Assembly: GCA_002280555.1 (NCBI GenBank)
Contig: NCEE01000002.1
Coordinates: 19,477 to 83,476 of the forward strand
DNA: 64,000 bases
Origin: Sphingomonas sp. 32-62-10
GTDB taxonomy: Bacteria; Pseudomonadota; Alphaproteobacteria; Sphingomonadales; Sphingomonadaceae
Direction: 5' to 3'
A program made the translations under genes and the position numbers. The notes beneath the pieces were generated by a model that was not told the origin of the DNA, made no database searches, and saw nothing but the letters and a program-made list of their open reading frames with translations. Of this stretch, positions 43,949 through 52,641 are shown piece by piece (positions within the stretch are counted from its first letter, which is position 1; each line of letters opens with the position of its first letter).

Positions 43949-46099
43949 CTACCCCCTCATCCAGGCGTGATACCGCCCCAACCAGCGCAAAATGCCTTGC
44001 GGCGCGTTTGCGCGTTTCCATTCTCCTGCCGCATATTTGTTGGCTTCGGCAAGCGTTGGATAGGTGTGAATCGTCCCGAGCAGCTTGTTCAGCCCCAGCC
44101 CGTGCTTCATCGCCAGCACATATTCGGCCAGCAAATCCCCGGCATGTTCGCCCACAATCGTCACGCCCAGGATCTTGTCCTTGCCCGGCGGCGTCAGCAC
44201 CTTGACGAAGCCGGTGGTGGCGCTGTCGGCGATGGCGCGGTCGAGTTCGTGGAGCGGATAGGTGGTGACTTCAACCGCGATCTTTTGTTCCTTCGCCTCG
44301 GCCTCGCTCAGGCCGACGCGCGCTACTTCAGGATCGGTGAAGGTCGTCCAGGGGATCACCCGGTAATCCGCCTTGAACTTGCGGAAGCGGCCGAACAGCG
44401 CGTTGACGGCAGCGAACCATGCCTGGTGCGCGGCGACATGGGTGAACTGGTACGGCCCGGCAACGTCACCCGCTGCATAAATATTAGGGTAGATCGTTTG
44501 CAGATACTCGTTGGTGATCACGATCTTGCCCGTCTCGATCCCCAGCGCCTCCAGCCCATAGCCGGTGAGCCGCGCCACACGCCCAACCGCGACGATCAGG
44601 AAGTCGAAGCCGATCTCCGCCTCCGCTCCCTCGGCCTCGACCATCAGAAACTGGCCCGCCTCGCGCCGTTCGCAGCGCACCGCGCGCGTGCCCGTCCGCA
44701 AATCGATCCCCTCACCGCGGAACCGCGCGGCGATGAGCGTCGACACGTCTTCATCTTCGCGCGCCATGATCCGTGCCGATTGCTCGACCTGCGTGACATG
44801 CGATCCCAACCGCGCGAAGCTCTGCGCCAATTCGCAGCCGATCGGCCCGCCGCCGAGCACCACGATCCGCTTGGGCAAGGCATCGAGCGTTGCAAACCGA
44901 TCCCACATCGTATCGCTGGTCACATAATCGACGCTGTCGATCCCCGGGATCGGCGGCACAAAGGGCGATCCGCCTGCGGCGATCACGATTGATCGGGTGG
45001 TGAGCGTTTGATCGATGCCGTCATTGCCCTTGATCGCCACCGTCCAGGGATCGACGATCGTCGCATAGCCCTGCACCACCTCCACCCCGAGCCCGGTATA
45101 GCGCTCAACGCTGTCGTGGGGCTCGATATCAGTGATGACCTGGCGGATGCGCGCCATCACGGCAGGGAAAGGCACCACAGGCTCGGCATCGGCAAGCCCG
45201 TAATGGCTGGCATGGCGAGTCTGATGCGCCAGCTTGGCGCTCCGGATCAGCGCCTTGCTGGGCACGCACCCGAAATTGAGGCAATCGCCGCCCATCTTGT
45301 GCGCTTCGACCAGCGTCACCTTGGCCTTCACCGTCGCCGCGATATAGGCGGACACCAGGCCGCCCGCGCCGGCGCCGATCACCACCATGTTGCGATCGAA
45401 CCGCTTGGGTTTGGTCCATTTCGCGTAGAGCCGCCGCGTCTTCACCCAGCCGACCACGGCGCGTGCGATCCAGGGGAAAATGCCGAGCGCCACGAACGAA
45501 CCGAGCAGCGCGGGCGAAGCAATGCCCGCCAGCGAGTCAATCTGCGCCAGCTGCGTGCCGGCATTCACGAACACCACTGTTCCAGCCAACATGCCGATCT
45601 GGCTGACCAGATAGAATGTGCCCGCGCGGATCGCCGTCAGCCCCATCAGCAGGTTGATCAGGAAAAACGGAAAGGCGGGCACCAGTCGCAAGGTGAACAG
45701 ATAGAAGGCCCCATCGCGCGCCACCCCGCTATCAATCGCGCGCAACCGATCGCCAAAGCGCGCGCGCACGACATCACGAAAGAGATAGCGTGAGGCAAAA
45801 AACGCCAGGGTCGCGCCGATCGACGACGCGAACGAAACGATCACGGTGCCTGCCACCAGCCCGAACATCGCGCCTGCCGCGAGCGTCAATATCGCCGCGC
45901 CGGGCAACGACGCGCCGGTAACGACGACATAGATCAAGAAGAACGTGGCAATCACTTCGACCGGCGACTGACGGTAGAATGCGGCAAAGTCGCTCTGGCG
46001 CGCCTTCAGCGCATCAAGCGTCAGATATTGGCCCAGGTCGAAATAGAAAAAAGCGAAGGCGATCGCGGCAAGCGGAATCAGAATCAGCAATCGCTTCAT
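43949..46099 (-). CDS. Fusion of TVP38/TMEM64 membrane domain and mercuric-reductase-like flavoprotein
   Basis: 716 residues. Residues 1-225 are a VTT/TVP38 membrane domain with the motif FTLRLVPAFPFFLINLLMG near 138. From about 238 a two-dinucleotide-fold flavoprotein begins (MVVIGAGAGGLVSAYIA); the redox pair is Cys273/Cys278 in GGDCLNFGCVPSKA, the NAD motif is VVLGGGPIGCELAQSFARLG, and the C-terminal dimer domain has HTYPTLAEANK with the partner His-Glu. Merc-type metal cysteines at the extreme C-terminus and an HMA domain are absent, so it is not a true mercuric reductase. It likely passes reducing power to a thiol or quinone at the membrane. The ATG at 46099 follows GGGGGCGG; start of a three-gene unit. 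Confidence 0.85.
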   Translation of the reverse strand: MKRLLILIPLAAIAFAFFYFDLGQYLTLDALKARQSDFAAFYRQSPVEVIATFFLIYVVVTGASLPGAAILTLAAGAMFGLVAGTVIVSFASSIGATLAFFASRYLFRDVVRARFGDRLRAIDSGVARDGAFYLFTLRLVPAFPFFLINLLMGLTAIRAGTFYLVSQIGMLAGTVVFVNAGTQLAQIDSLAGIASPALLGSFVALGIFPWIARAVVGWVKTRRLYAKWTKPKRFDRNMVVIGAGAGGLVSAYIAATVKAKVTLVEAHKMGGDCLNFGCVPSKALIRSAKLAHQTRHASHYGLADAEPVVPFPAVMARIRQVITDIEPHDSVERYTGLGVEVVQGYATIVDPWTVAIKGNDGIDQTLTTRSIVIAAGGSPFVPPIPGIDSVDYVTSDTMWDRFATLDALPKRIVVLGGGPIGCELAQSFARLGSHVTQVEQSARIMAREDEDVSTLIAARFRGEGIDLRTGTRAVRCERREAGQFLMVEAEGAEAEIGFDFLIVAVGRVARLTGYGLEALGIETGKIVITNEYLQTIYPNIYAAGDVAGPYQFTHVAAHQAWFAAVNALFGRFRKFKADYRVIPWTTFTDPEVARVGLSEAEAKEQKIAVEVTTYPLHELDRAIADSATTGFVKVLTPPGKDKILGVTIVGEHAGDLLAEYVLAMKHGLGLNKLLGTIHTYPTLAEANKYAAGEWKRANAPQGILRWLGRYHAWMRG

Positions 46100-46277
46100 G
46101 AACCGCCCCCATGCGTGGTCGGTGTCAGGCGTTAGTGCATTGTCGCTCCGGTTGCCATTCCTGTCTGAAGGCCGCACGTAGATAGGACGATATCATCTTA
46201 TTTGGCAGCCCGCGCCCGCATTCAGCTGGTGGCACCCAGCTTTGCCTCACTCCTCGCCACCGACCGAGAAGGTGGCT

Positions 46278-46500
46278 GACCTGCTCCCCAGAATTCATGC
46301 CATTGCCAAGTTAGCTCGTCAGATGGAGACGAGAGATGCGGTGAGGCCGATTTACCGAGGATCAGATTATTGGGGCACTGCGCGAGCATGAGGCTCGTGT
46401 GACGACGCCGGACCGGTGCCGCAAGCATGGGATCAACGATGCGACCTTTTACAACTGGAAGTCGAATTACGGCGGGCTGACGGTGTCCGAGGCTGCACGG
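46278..46500 (+). mobile_element. IS3-family left-end fragment with OrfA start
   Basis: TGACCTGCTCCCC at 46278 resembles an IS3-family left end. An OrfA start follows at 46336 (ATG CGG TGA), giving a stop at codon 3, then an in-frame RFTEDQIIGALREHEARVTT and the HTH segment CRKHGINDATFYNWKSNYGGL ending SEAARL at about 46500. The frame past the stop matches OrfA of IS3-group elements closely. The leucine zipper, OrfB and right end are missing. Confidence 0.7.
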
Positions 46501-46830
46501 TTGCATGCGCTCAGCTCGGCACCGAGCGCGACATTGGATCGCATGCTGCCGCAGGAGATTGCGCATATACCCGATCTGGCGGAACGGTTTTTCGATGCCG
46601 GGCCCGCGCAATGCCGCCGCCGCCTTGCCGGGCTACTTGAAGAAATGCGTGCTGCGGGCAACGTGGCATTCGAGGATTGCGGCCTCGCCGCCGATAACCT
46701 CGTCGCCTTGTGGAAGGGATTTTTCGATGTTGAACTGAAATTCGGCGTTCGCCATTCGATGTCCAGCAATGACATCGACCAGCGCGTATCCCGCGGCACA
46801 GCGGTGTTCCGCAGCGGCTATCGTCCCTAA
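46399..46830 (+). pseudogene. Chimeric relic: IS3 OrfA fragment joined to TetR/AefR-type C-terminus
   Basis: One open frame of 143 codons joins two unrelated pieces. About the first 35 codons encode OrfA helix-turn-helix sequence. After about 46505 the residues (IPDLAERFFDAGPAQCRRRLAGLL, EDCGLAADNLVALWKGFF) match the C-terminal dimerisation domain of AefR-like TetR regulators. The regulator's DNA-binding N-terminus is gone, evidently replaced or deleted with the IS insertion. No proper start or ribosome site; not expected to act. From 46831 to 47032 I see nothing convincing. Confidence 0.65.
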
Positions 46831-47032
46831 ACTGAAGCGCTAATCGAACACCAGCCACGCTCCCGGATCGACCTCGCCACCCAGCAGCAGGTTGCCGCGC
46901 CGCGCAACCGCGATAAAGAGGCGAACATCACAATCCATTGCTGCGTTCATGGCGGTAGCGGATGCACATCAAGCGAATGGCTTGCGCGATGGGCTACAGC
47001 AATGGTGACCGGAAATCGAACGAGGACTATTC

Positions 47033-48529
47033 ATGCGCATCATCGATCATCATATCGCCGGACCCGCCGGTGCCACAGCCACCCGTTTTGGCGATGTGTT
47101 CGATCCCAATAGCGGCGACGTGCAGGCACAGGTGCCGCTTGGCACGCAGGCCGACCTTGATCGCGCGATCGCGGCAGCACAGGCGGCACAGCCCGGCTGG
47201 GCGGCGACCAACCCCCAGCGCCGGGCGCGGGTGATGTTCGAATTCAAGCGGCTCGTAGAAGCCAATATCGATGAACTCGCCCGCCTGCTCTCGGCCGAAC
47301 ACGGCAAGGTGGTGGCCGATGCGCGCGGCGATGTGCAGCGCGGGCTCGACGTGATCGAATTCGCGTGCGGCGTGCCGCATCTGCTGAAGGGCGAGTACAC
47401 CCAAGGAGCCGGGCCGGGCATCGACGTTTATTCGATGCGGCTGCCGCTGGGCATCGGCGCGGGCATTACCCCGTTCAACTTCCCCGCGATGATCCCGATG
47501 TGGATGTTCGGCGTCGCGATTGCATGCGGCAATGCCTTTATCCTGAAGCCATCGGAGCGCGATCCATCGGTGCCGGTGCGGCTGGCCCAATTGATGGAGG
47601 AAGCGGGCGCGCCGGCAGGCATCCTGCAGGTCGTGCACGGCGACAAGGAAATGGTCGACGCGATCCTCGATCATCCCGCGATCAGCGCGGTCAGCTTCGT
47701 CGGATCGTCGGACATCGCGCATTATGTTTACCGCCAGGGCGTCGCAGCGGGCAAGCGCGTGCAGGCGATGGGCGGGGCCAAGAACCACGGCGTGGTGATG
47801 CCCGATGCCGATCTCGATCAGGTGGTTGCCGAGCTTTCGGGCGCAGCCTTCGGGTCGGCAGGCGAACGCTGCATGGCGCTGCCTGTGGTGGTGCCGGTGG
47901 GCGACAAGACCGCTGCGGCTTTGCGCGAAAAGCTTTTGCCCGCCATCGCCAAGCTGCGGATCGGCGTGTCGAGCGACAAGGATGCTGATTACGGCCCAGT
48001 GGTGAATGCTGCCCACCGCACACGGGTCGAAAACTGGATTCAAACGGGCGTCGACGAAGGTGCTGAACTTGTCGTCGACGGGCGTGGTTTCGTGCTGCAG
48101 GGACATGAAAAGGGTTTCTTCATCGGCCCGTCGCTGTTCGATCACGTCAAGCCGACGATGGAAAGCTACAAGGAGGAAATCTTCGGCCCCGTGCTCCAGA
48201 TCGTCCGCGCAGCGGATTTCGAGGAAGCCGTTTCGCTCCCCAGCCAGCACCAGTACGGCAACGGCGTCGCGATCTTCACCCGTAACGGGCACGCCGCCCG
48301 CGAATTTGCGGCACGGGTGAATGTCGGGATGGTCGGCATCAACGTGCCGATCCCGGTACCGGTCGCCTACCACACCTTCGGCGGGTGGAAGCGCAGTGCG
48401 TTCGGCGACACTAACCAGCACGGCCCCGAAGGCATCAAATTCTGGACCAAGATCAAGACGATCACCCAGCGCTGGCCCGATGGATCGCCCGACGGCGGCA
48501 ACGCCTTTGTCATCCCGACCATGGGGTGA
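47033..48529 (+). CDS. mmsA: Methylmalonate-semialdehyde dehydrogenase (CoA-acylating)
   Basis: 498 residues. Converts methylmalonate semialdehyde to propionyl-CoA with NAD and CoA, the end of valine catabolism, and handles malonate semialdehyde. The catalytic loop is GSAGERCMALPV; NAD-binding segments include GITPFNFPAMIPMWMFGVAI and FVGSSDIAHYVY; VGINVPIPVPVAYHTFGGWK is diagnostic of the MmsA branch of aldehyde dehydrogenases. The ATG at 47033 follows CGAGGA. It is alone upstream of the ilv genes, 179 bp away; no mmsB is adjacent. Thematically it is the catabolic counterpart of the branched-chain biosynthetic genes that follow. Confidence 0.93.
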   Translation: MRIIDHHIAGPAGATATRFGDVFDPNSGDVQAQVPLGTQADLDRAIAAAQAAQPGWAATNPQRRARVMFEFKRLVEANIDELARLLSAEHGKVVADARGDVQRGLDVIEFACGVPHLLKGEYTQGAGPGIDVYSMRLPLGIGAGITPFNFPAMIPMWMFGVAIACGNAFILKPSERDPSVPVRLAQLMEEAGAPAGILQVVHGDKEMVDAILDHPAISAVSFVGSSDIAHYVYRQGVAAGKRVQAMGGAKNHGVVMPDADLDQVVAELSGAAFGSAGERCMALPVVVPVGDKTAAALREKLLPAIAKLRIGVSSDKDADYGPVVNAAHRTRVENWIQTGVDEGAELVVDGRGFVLQGHEKGFFIGPSLFDHVKPTMESYKEEIFGPVLQIVRAADFEEAVSLPSQHQYGNGVAIFTRNGHAAREFAARVNVGMVGINVPIPVPVAYHTFGGWKRSAFGDTNQHGPEGIKFWTKIKTITQRWPDGSPDGGNAFVIPTMG

Positions 48530-48621
48530 AGCGACGCCCGATTTCACCCGCTTCAGCGCCAACGCACGTATCAATAGATCGCTTTTATTTATAAAATCGC
48601 AATTAAATTACAATATCTGCG

Positions 48622-48708
48622 TTGACAGGAGAATTTTACATCTTTAGCAGCCGCCCTCGCACAAACTGATTGGGCGCTGTATGGCGCTGGTAACCGCAAG
48701 GACGTGTG
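48622..48708 (+). promoter_or_regulatory. Candidate promoter/leader of ilvBN
   Basis: The AT-rich 3' flank of mmsA (48580-48640) holds a TTGACA at 48622-48627, a good -35 match, with a weak -10 (TAGCAG near 48645). The short leader to ilvB has no leucine-, valine- or isoleucine-rich small frame, so ilvBN control differs from leuA. Only a candidate. Confidence 0.3.
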
Positions 48709-50469
48709 ATGAGCGAAAAATCGGGCGCAGATATCCTGGTCGAGGCGCTGGGCGATCTCGGCGTGGAAGTCGTGTTCGGTTATCCGGGCGGTGCCGTTCT
48801 GCCGATTTATGACGCGCTGTTCCGCCACAACGCGAATGGCGGGCGCATCAAGCACATCCTGGTGCGCCACGAACAAGCGGCGACTCATGCGGCGGAAGGC
48901 TATGCCCGCTCGACGGGAAAGCCCGGTGTGGTGCTCGTCACCTCCGGCCCCGGCGCAACCAATGCGGTGACGGGCATCACCGATGCGTTGATGGATTCGA
49001 TCCCGATGGTGGTGATCACCGGGCAAGTGCCGACCGCGCTGATCGGCACCGATGCTTTTCAGGAGGCGGATACCGTCGGCATCACCCGCCACTGCACCAA
49101 ACATAATTATCTGGTGAAGGACCCGGCCAAGCTAGGCGCGGTGATTCATGAAGCCTTCCATATCGCGACCTCGGGTCGGCCAGGGCCAGTCGTGGTCGAT
49201 ATTCCAAAGGACGTGCAGGTCGCACTGGCCCGCTATACCAAGCCCGGTCCGATCAAGCACAAGACCTATCGCCCGCAGATCAAGCCCGATCTCCCCGCGA
49301 TCGAGCAATTAGTCGATATGCTCGCCGCTGCCGAGCGGCCGATCCTCTACACCGGCGGCGGCGTGATCAATTCCGGACCAGCGGCGAGCCAGTTGCTGCG
49401 CGAACTGGCCGCGATCACCGGCGCGCCGGTAACGTCGACCTTGATGGGGCTTGGCGCCTTTCCGGCATCGAGCCCGCAATGGCTCGGCATGCTCGGCATG
49501 CACGGCACCTATGAAGCCAATTGGGCGATGAACCAGGCAGATCTGATTGTGGCACTCGGTGCGCGCTTCGATGATCGCGTGACCGGCAGGCTCGATGCGT
49601 TCGCGCCGAATGCGCGCAAGGTGCATGTCGATATCGATCGATCGAGCATCAACAAAACGGTGCGGATCGACCTGCCCATCGTGGCGGATGTCGGCCATGC
49701 GCTCGAAGCGATGCTGCGGGTGTGGAAAGCGCGCCAGCATCCCCGGCCCGACACCGCCGACTGGTGGCAGCGAATCGCCGAATGGCGCGCGGTGAAATGC
49801 CTCGATTTTCCCGAGACCGACCCGAACGCCATCATGCCGCAACGTGCCGTCCGCGCGCTGTGGGAGGCAACGCACAAGCGCGCGCCGATCATCACGACTG
49901 AGGTTGGCCAGCACCAGATGTGGGCGGCACAGCATTTCGATTTTGATGCGCCCAACAAATGGCTCACGAGCGGCGGGCTCGGCACGATGGGGTATGGCCT
50001 GCCGGCCGCCATCGGCGCACAGCTGGGCAATCCGGACGCGCTGGTGATCGACATTGCCGGAGAAGCCTCAATCCAGATGAACATCCAGGAACTGGCGACC
50101 GCGACGCAATACCGCCTGCCGGTCAAGATTTTCATCCTGAACAACCAATATATGGGCATGGTCCGCCAGTGGCAGGAGCTGACTTATGAAAGCCGCTATG
50201 CCGAAAGCTACAGCGATTCACTGCCCGATTTCGTGAAGCTGGCCGAAGCCTATGGCTGGAAGGGCATCCTGATCGAAAAGCCTGGCGAGCTCGATTCCGG
50301 CATTGCCAACATGCTGTCTTATGACGGTCCGGTGCTGGTCGATTGCCGAGTGTCGCAACTCGCCAATTGCTTCCCGATGATCCCCTCGGGTGCGGCCCAT
50401 ACCGACATGATCCTCCAGGCGAGCCAGGTGTCGGGCACGATGGATGATGAAGCCAAGGCGCTCGTCTGA
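48709..50469 (+). CDS. ilvB: Acetolactate synthase, large (catalytic) subunit
   Basis: 586 residues. Condenses pyruvate with pyruvate or 2-oxobutyrate, the first common step to valine, leucine and isoleucine. The catalytic Glu lies in GHILVRHEQAATHAAEGYAR-type sequence near residue 60, FAD contacts follow, and the TPP domain has YGLPAAIGAQLGNP, DIAGEASIQMNIQELATATQ and ILNNQYMGMVRQWQE. The usual GDG/GDA of the TPP motif reads GEA here, an Asp to Glu change at the metal ligand position. The ATG at 48709 follows AAGGA by six bases. Its stop overlaps the ilvN start (TGATG). Confidence 0.94.
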   Translation: MSEKSGADILVEALGDLGVEVVFGYPGGAVLPIYDALFRHNANGGRIKHILVRHEQAATHAAEGYARSTGKPGVVLVTSGPGATNAVTGITDALMDSIPMVVITGQVPTALIGTDAFQEADTVGITRHCTKHNYLVKDPAKLGAVIHEAFHIATSGRPGPVVVDIPKDVQVALARYTKPGPIKHKTYRPQIKPDLPAIEQLVDMLAAAERPILYTGGGVINSGPAASQLLRELAAITGAPVTSTLMGLGAFPASSPQWLGMLGMHGTYEANWAMNQADLIVALGARFDDRVTGRLDAFAPNARKVHVDIDRSSINKTVRIDLPIVADVGHALEAMLRVWKARQHPRPDTADWWQRIAEWRAVKCLDFPETDPNAIMPQRAVRALWEATHKRAPIITTEVGQHQMWAAQHFDFDAPNKWLTSGGLGTMGYGLPAAIGAQLGNPDALVIDIAGEASIQMNIQELATATQYRLPVKIFILNNQYMGMVRQWQELTYESRYAESYSDSLPDFVKLAEAYGWKGILIEKPGELDSGIANMLSYDGPVLVDCRVSQLANCFPMIPSGAAHTDMILQASQVSGTMDDEAKALV

Positions 50470-50984
50470 TGCGGATCGCGCAGGAAAAAGTCGAACGCCA
50501 CACGCTGGCGGTGATCGTCGATAACGAACCGGGCATATTGGCGCGGATCGCCGGGCTGTTTACCGCGCGCGGCTATAATATCGAGAGCCTGACAGTCAGT
50601 GAGATCAACGCCGACAAGGCGGTAAGCCGGATCACGATCGTCACCTCGGCCAGTCCGCCGGTGCTCGAGCAGATCGTGGCGCAACTCGACCGGCTGGTGC
50701 CCGTCCACAAGGTGACCGATCTGACGGCAGCGGGCGCGCATGTCGAACGGGAACTCGCGCTGATCAAGGTGGCCGGCACTGGCGATCACCGCATCGAGGC
50801 GCTTCGTCTAGCCGACGTGTATCGGGCTCGCGTGGTCGATGCGACGACGTCGAGTTTCGTATTCGAGGTGACCGGCGGGACGGAGAAAATCGACAAGTTC
50901 ATCGAACTGATGCGCGAAGTCGGCCTGATCGAAATCGCCCGCACCGGCATTGTCGCGATTTCGCGGGGCAAGGAGGCGGCGTGA
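50469..50984 (+). CDS. ilvN: Acetolactate synthase, small (regulatory) subunit
   Basis: 171 residues, the IlvH size. An N-terminal ACT domain (HTLAVIVDNEPGILARIAGLF, RGYNIESLTVS) binds the feedback inhibitor valine; the C-terminal domain includes VEIARTGIVAISRG-like IEIARTGIVAISRGKEAA. It activates the large subunit and confers end-product control. Overlaps ilvB at its start and the small exported-protein gene (GTGA) at its end. The symbol ilvH would be equally apt by size. Confidence 0.94.
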   Translation: MRIAQEKVERHTLAVIVDNEPGILARIAGLFTARGYNIESLTVSEINADKAVSRITIVTSASPPVLEQIVAQLDRLVPVHKVTDLTAAGAHVERELALIKVAGTGDHRIEALRLADVYRARVVDATTSSFVFEVTGGTEKIDKFIELMREVGLIEIARTGIVAISRGKEAA

Positions 50985-51466
50985 TACGTTCTTTGATTGC
51001 GATGACCGTGATGGTGGCAAGCAGCGCCGGTGACGCCCAGACGTCGGCGCCAAGCGGGCGTGCTGACTTCGATCGAATGCTGTCGGGCATCTCGACAATC
51101 AAGCTCAGCGGATCGTGCAAGCGACTGGTGACCCCGGAAGGCGATCAGACGCCACTTTGCGACAATGAATTGATCAATCTGGCATTTGCCAGCGGCAATT
51201 CGAGCTTTATCGCAACGATGAAGGGCAAAGGTGGGATAACCTTCCGCGGCAGGGACAGTGCTGCCAAGGGGGATGTTGCGACGCTCAAGGTCTCGACGAT
51301 TCTGGTCACTGGCGCCGACGTTGCGCCGTTCGTAACGCTCAACGCCAAGGGCATATGCACCTATACCAACCCCAACAAGGGTCCGGTGCAGGTAAACTGC
51401 ACCGCCGACACGGACGCCGGCAAATACGAGCTTTCGTTCGTATCGGACGGCGCTTTGCCGAAATAG
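50981..51466 (+). CDS. Small exported protein of unknown function, coupled to ilvN
   Basis: 161 residues from a GTG overlapping the ilvN stop, with AAGGAGG four bases upstream, so translation is firm. A signal peptide (MIRSLIAMTVMVASSAGDAQ) precedes a probably secreted domain with two likely disulfides: SGSCKRLVTPEGDQTPLCDN and GICTYTNPN...VNCTAD. I do not recognise the family. Its insertion between ilvN and ilvC is not obviously linked to amino acid synthesis; it may simply share the transcript. Confidence 0.72.
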   Translation: MIRSLIAMTVMVASSAGDAQTSAPSGRADFDRMLSGISTIKLSGSCKRLVTPEGDQTPLCDNELINLAFASGNSSFIATMKGKGGITFRGRDSAAKGDVATLKVSTILVTGADVAPFVTLNAKGICTYTNPNKGPVQVNCTADTDAGKYELSFVSDGALPK

Positions 51467-51508
51467 CTTCAGTTAAACCGACGTACGAACAGAAGAGGGC
51501 TACACTAA

Positions 51509-52543
51509 ATGCGTGTTTATTACGACGGCGATGCCGATCTGAACCTGATCAAAGCCAAGAAGGTCGCCGTCGTCGGCTATGGCAGCCAGGGCCATGCCCA
51601 TGCCCAGAATCTGCGCGACAGCGGCGTGAATGAGGTCGCGATCGCGCTCCGCCCCGGTTCTGCGACCGCGAAGAAGGCCGAAGCGGCTGGCTTCAGGGTG
51701 ATGTCGAATGCCGACGCCGCCGCCTGGGCCGATGTGACGATGATCCTCGCCCCCGACGAGCATCAGGCGGCGATCTATGCCGATGATCTTCACGCCAATT
51801 TGAAGCCCGGCGCAGCGATTGCCTTTGCACACGGCCTGAACGTCCATTTCGGGCTGATCGAGGCCCGGCCTGACCTCGACGTGATCATGATCGCCCCCAA
51901 GGGCCCCGGCCACACCGTGCGCAGCGAGTATCAGAAGGGCGGCGGCGTCCCCTGCCTGATCGCGGTGGCGCAGGAAGCCGAAGGCGGGGCGGGCAATGGC
52001 TATGCCAAGGCGCTCGCGCTTTCCTACGCCAGCGCGGTCGGCGGCGGGCGGAGCGGCATCATCGAAACGACCTTTCGTGAAGAATGCGAGACCGACCTTT
52101 TCGGCGAGCAGGCCGTGCTCTGCGGTGGCATCACCCATCTGATCCAGGCGGGTTTCGAAACGCTCGTCGAGGCGGGCTATGCGCCCGAAATGGCCTATTT
52201 CGAATGTCTTCACGAAACCAAACTGATCGTCGATCTGCTCTATGAAGGCGGCATCGCCAATATGCGCTATTCGATCAGCAACACGGCTGAATATGGCGAC
52301 ATCAAAACCGGCCCCCGGATCATTACCGCCGAGACCAAGGCCGAGATGAAGCGCGTGTTGGCGGACATACAGGCCGGGCGCTTCGTCAAGGATTTCGTGC
52401 TCGACAATCGCGCCGGCCAGCCCGAGCTCAAGGCATCGCGCAAGGCCGCCGCCGCGCACCCGATCGAAAAGGTCGGGGCCGAATTGCGCGCCATGATGCC
52501 GTGGATCGGCGCCAACAAACTGGTCGACAAAGCGAAGAACTGA
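51509..52543 (+). CDS. ilvC: Ketol-acid reductoisomerase (NADP+)
   Basis: 344 residues, a class I enzyme. Isomerises and reduces acetolactate or acetohydroxybutyrate. The NADPH fold begins VAVVGYGSQGHAHAQNLRDSG, with Arg-rich RPGSATAKKAE as the coenzyme-specificity loop; MIAPKGPGHTVRSEY and the metal-ligand segments DLFGEQAVLCGG and ECLHETKLIVDLLYEGG follow. Second step after IlvBN; co-directional with them, 42 bp after the small exported-protein gene. A hairpin terminator candidate follows at 52589. Confidence 0.96.
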   Translation: MRVYYDGDADLNLIKAKKVAVVGYGSQGHAHAQNLRDSGVNEVAIALRPGSATAKKAEAAGFRVMSNADAAAWADVTMILAPDEHQAAIYADDLHANLKPGAAIAFAHGLNVHFGLIEARPDLDVIMIAPKGPGHTVRSEYQKGGGVPCLIAVAQEAEGGAGNGYAKALALSYASAVGGGRSGIIETTFREECETDLFGEQAVLCGGITHLIQAGFETLVEAGYAPEMAYFECLHETKLIVDLLYEGGIANMRYSISNTAEYGDIKTGPRIITAETKAEMKRVLADIQAGRFVKDFVLDNRAGQPELKASRKAAAAHPIEKVGAELRAMMPWIGANKLVDKAKN

Positions 52544-52588
52544 ACCCAGCGGAAACTTTGCGTTTCGACATTGGTTTTTGACATGGAC

Positions 52589-52622
52589 GGGGCGCTCGCC
52601 GAAACAGGAGCGCCCCCCTTTC
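52589..52622 (+). terminator. Rho-independent terminator candidate after ilvC
   Basis: Nine-base-pair stem GGGGCGCTC (52589-52597) and GAGCGCCCC (52608-52616) around a ten-base loop, followed by CCTTTCTT. It lies 46 bp after the ilvC stop. The T-tract is short, but position and stem strength fit transcription stop before the YceI gene. Confidence 0.65.
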
Positions 52623-52641
52623 TTCATGTGGAGACCCTATC

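Noticed and set aside
43490..44992. 500-codon plus-strand frame across the flavoprotein and DUF547 genes
   Set aside because: Spans two real genes on the other strand and has no domain.
46841..46949. Minus-strand 36-codon frame starting MNAAMDCDVRLFIAV
   Set aside because: Short, no ribosome site and no homologue I recognise; may be chance in the gap before mmsA.
47027..48574. 515-codon minus-strand frame over mmsA
   Set aside because: Complete overlap with a clear aldehyde dehydrogenase; no family match and low-complexity composition.
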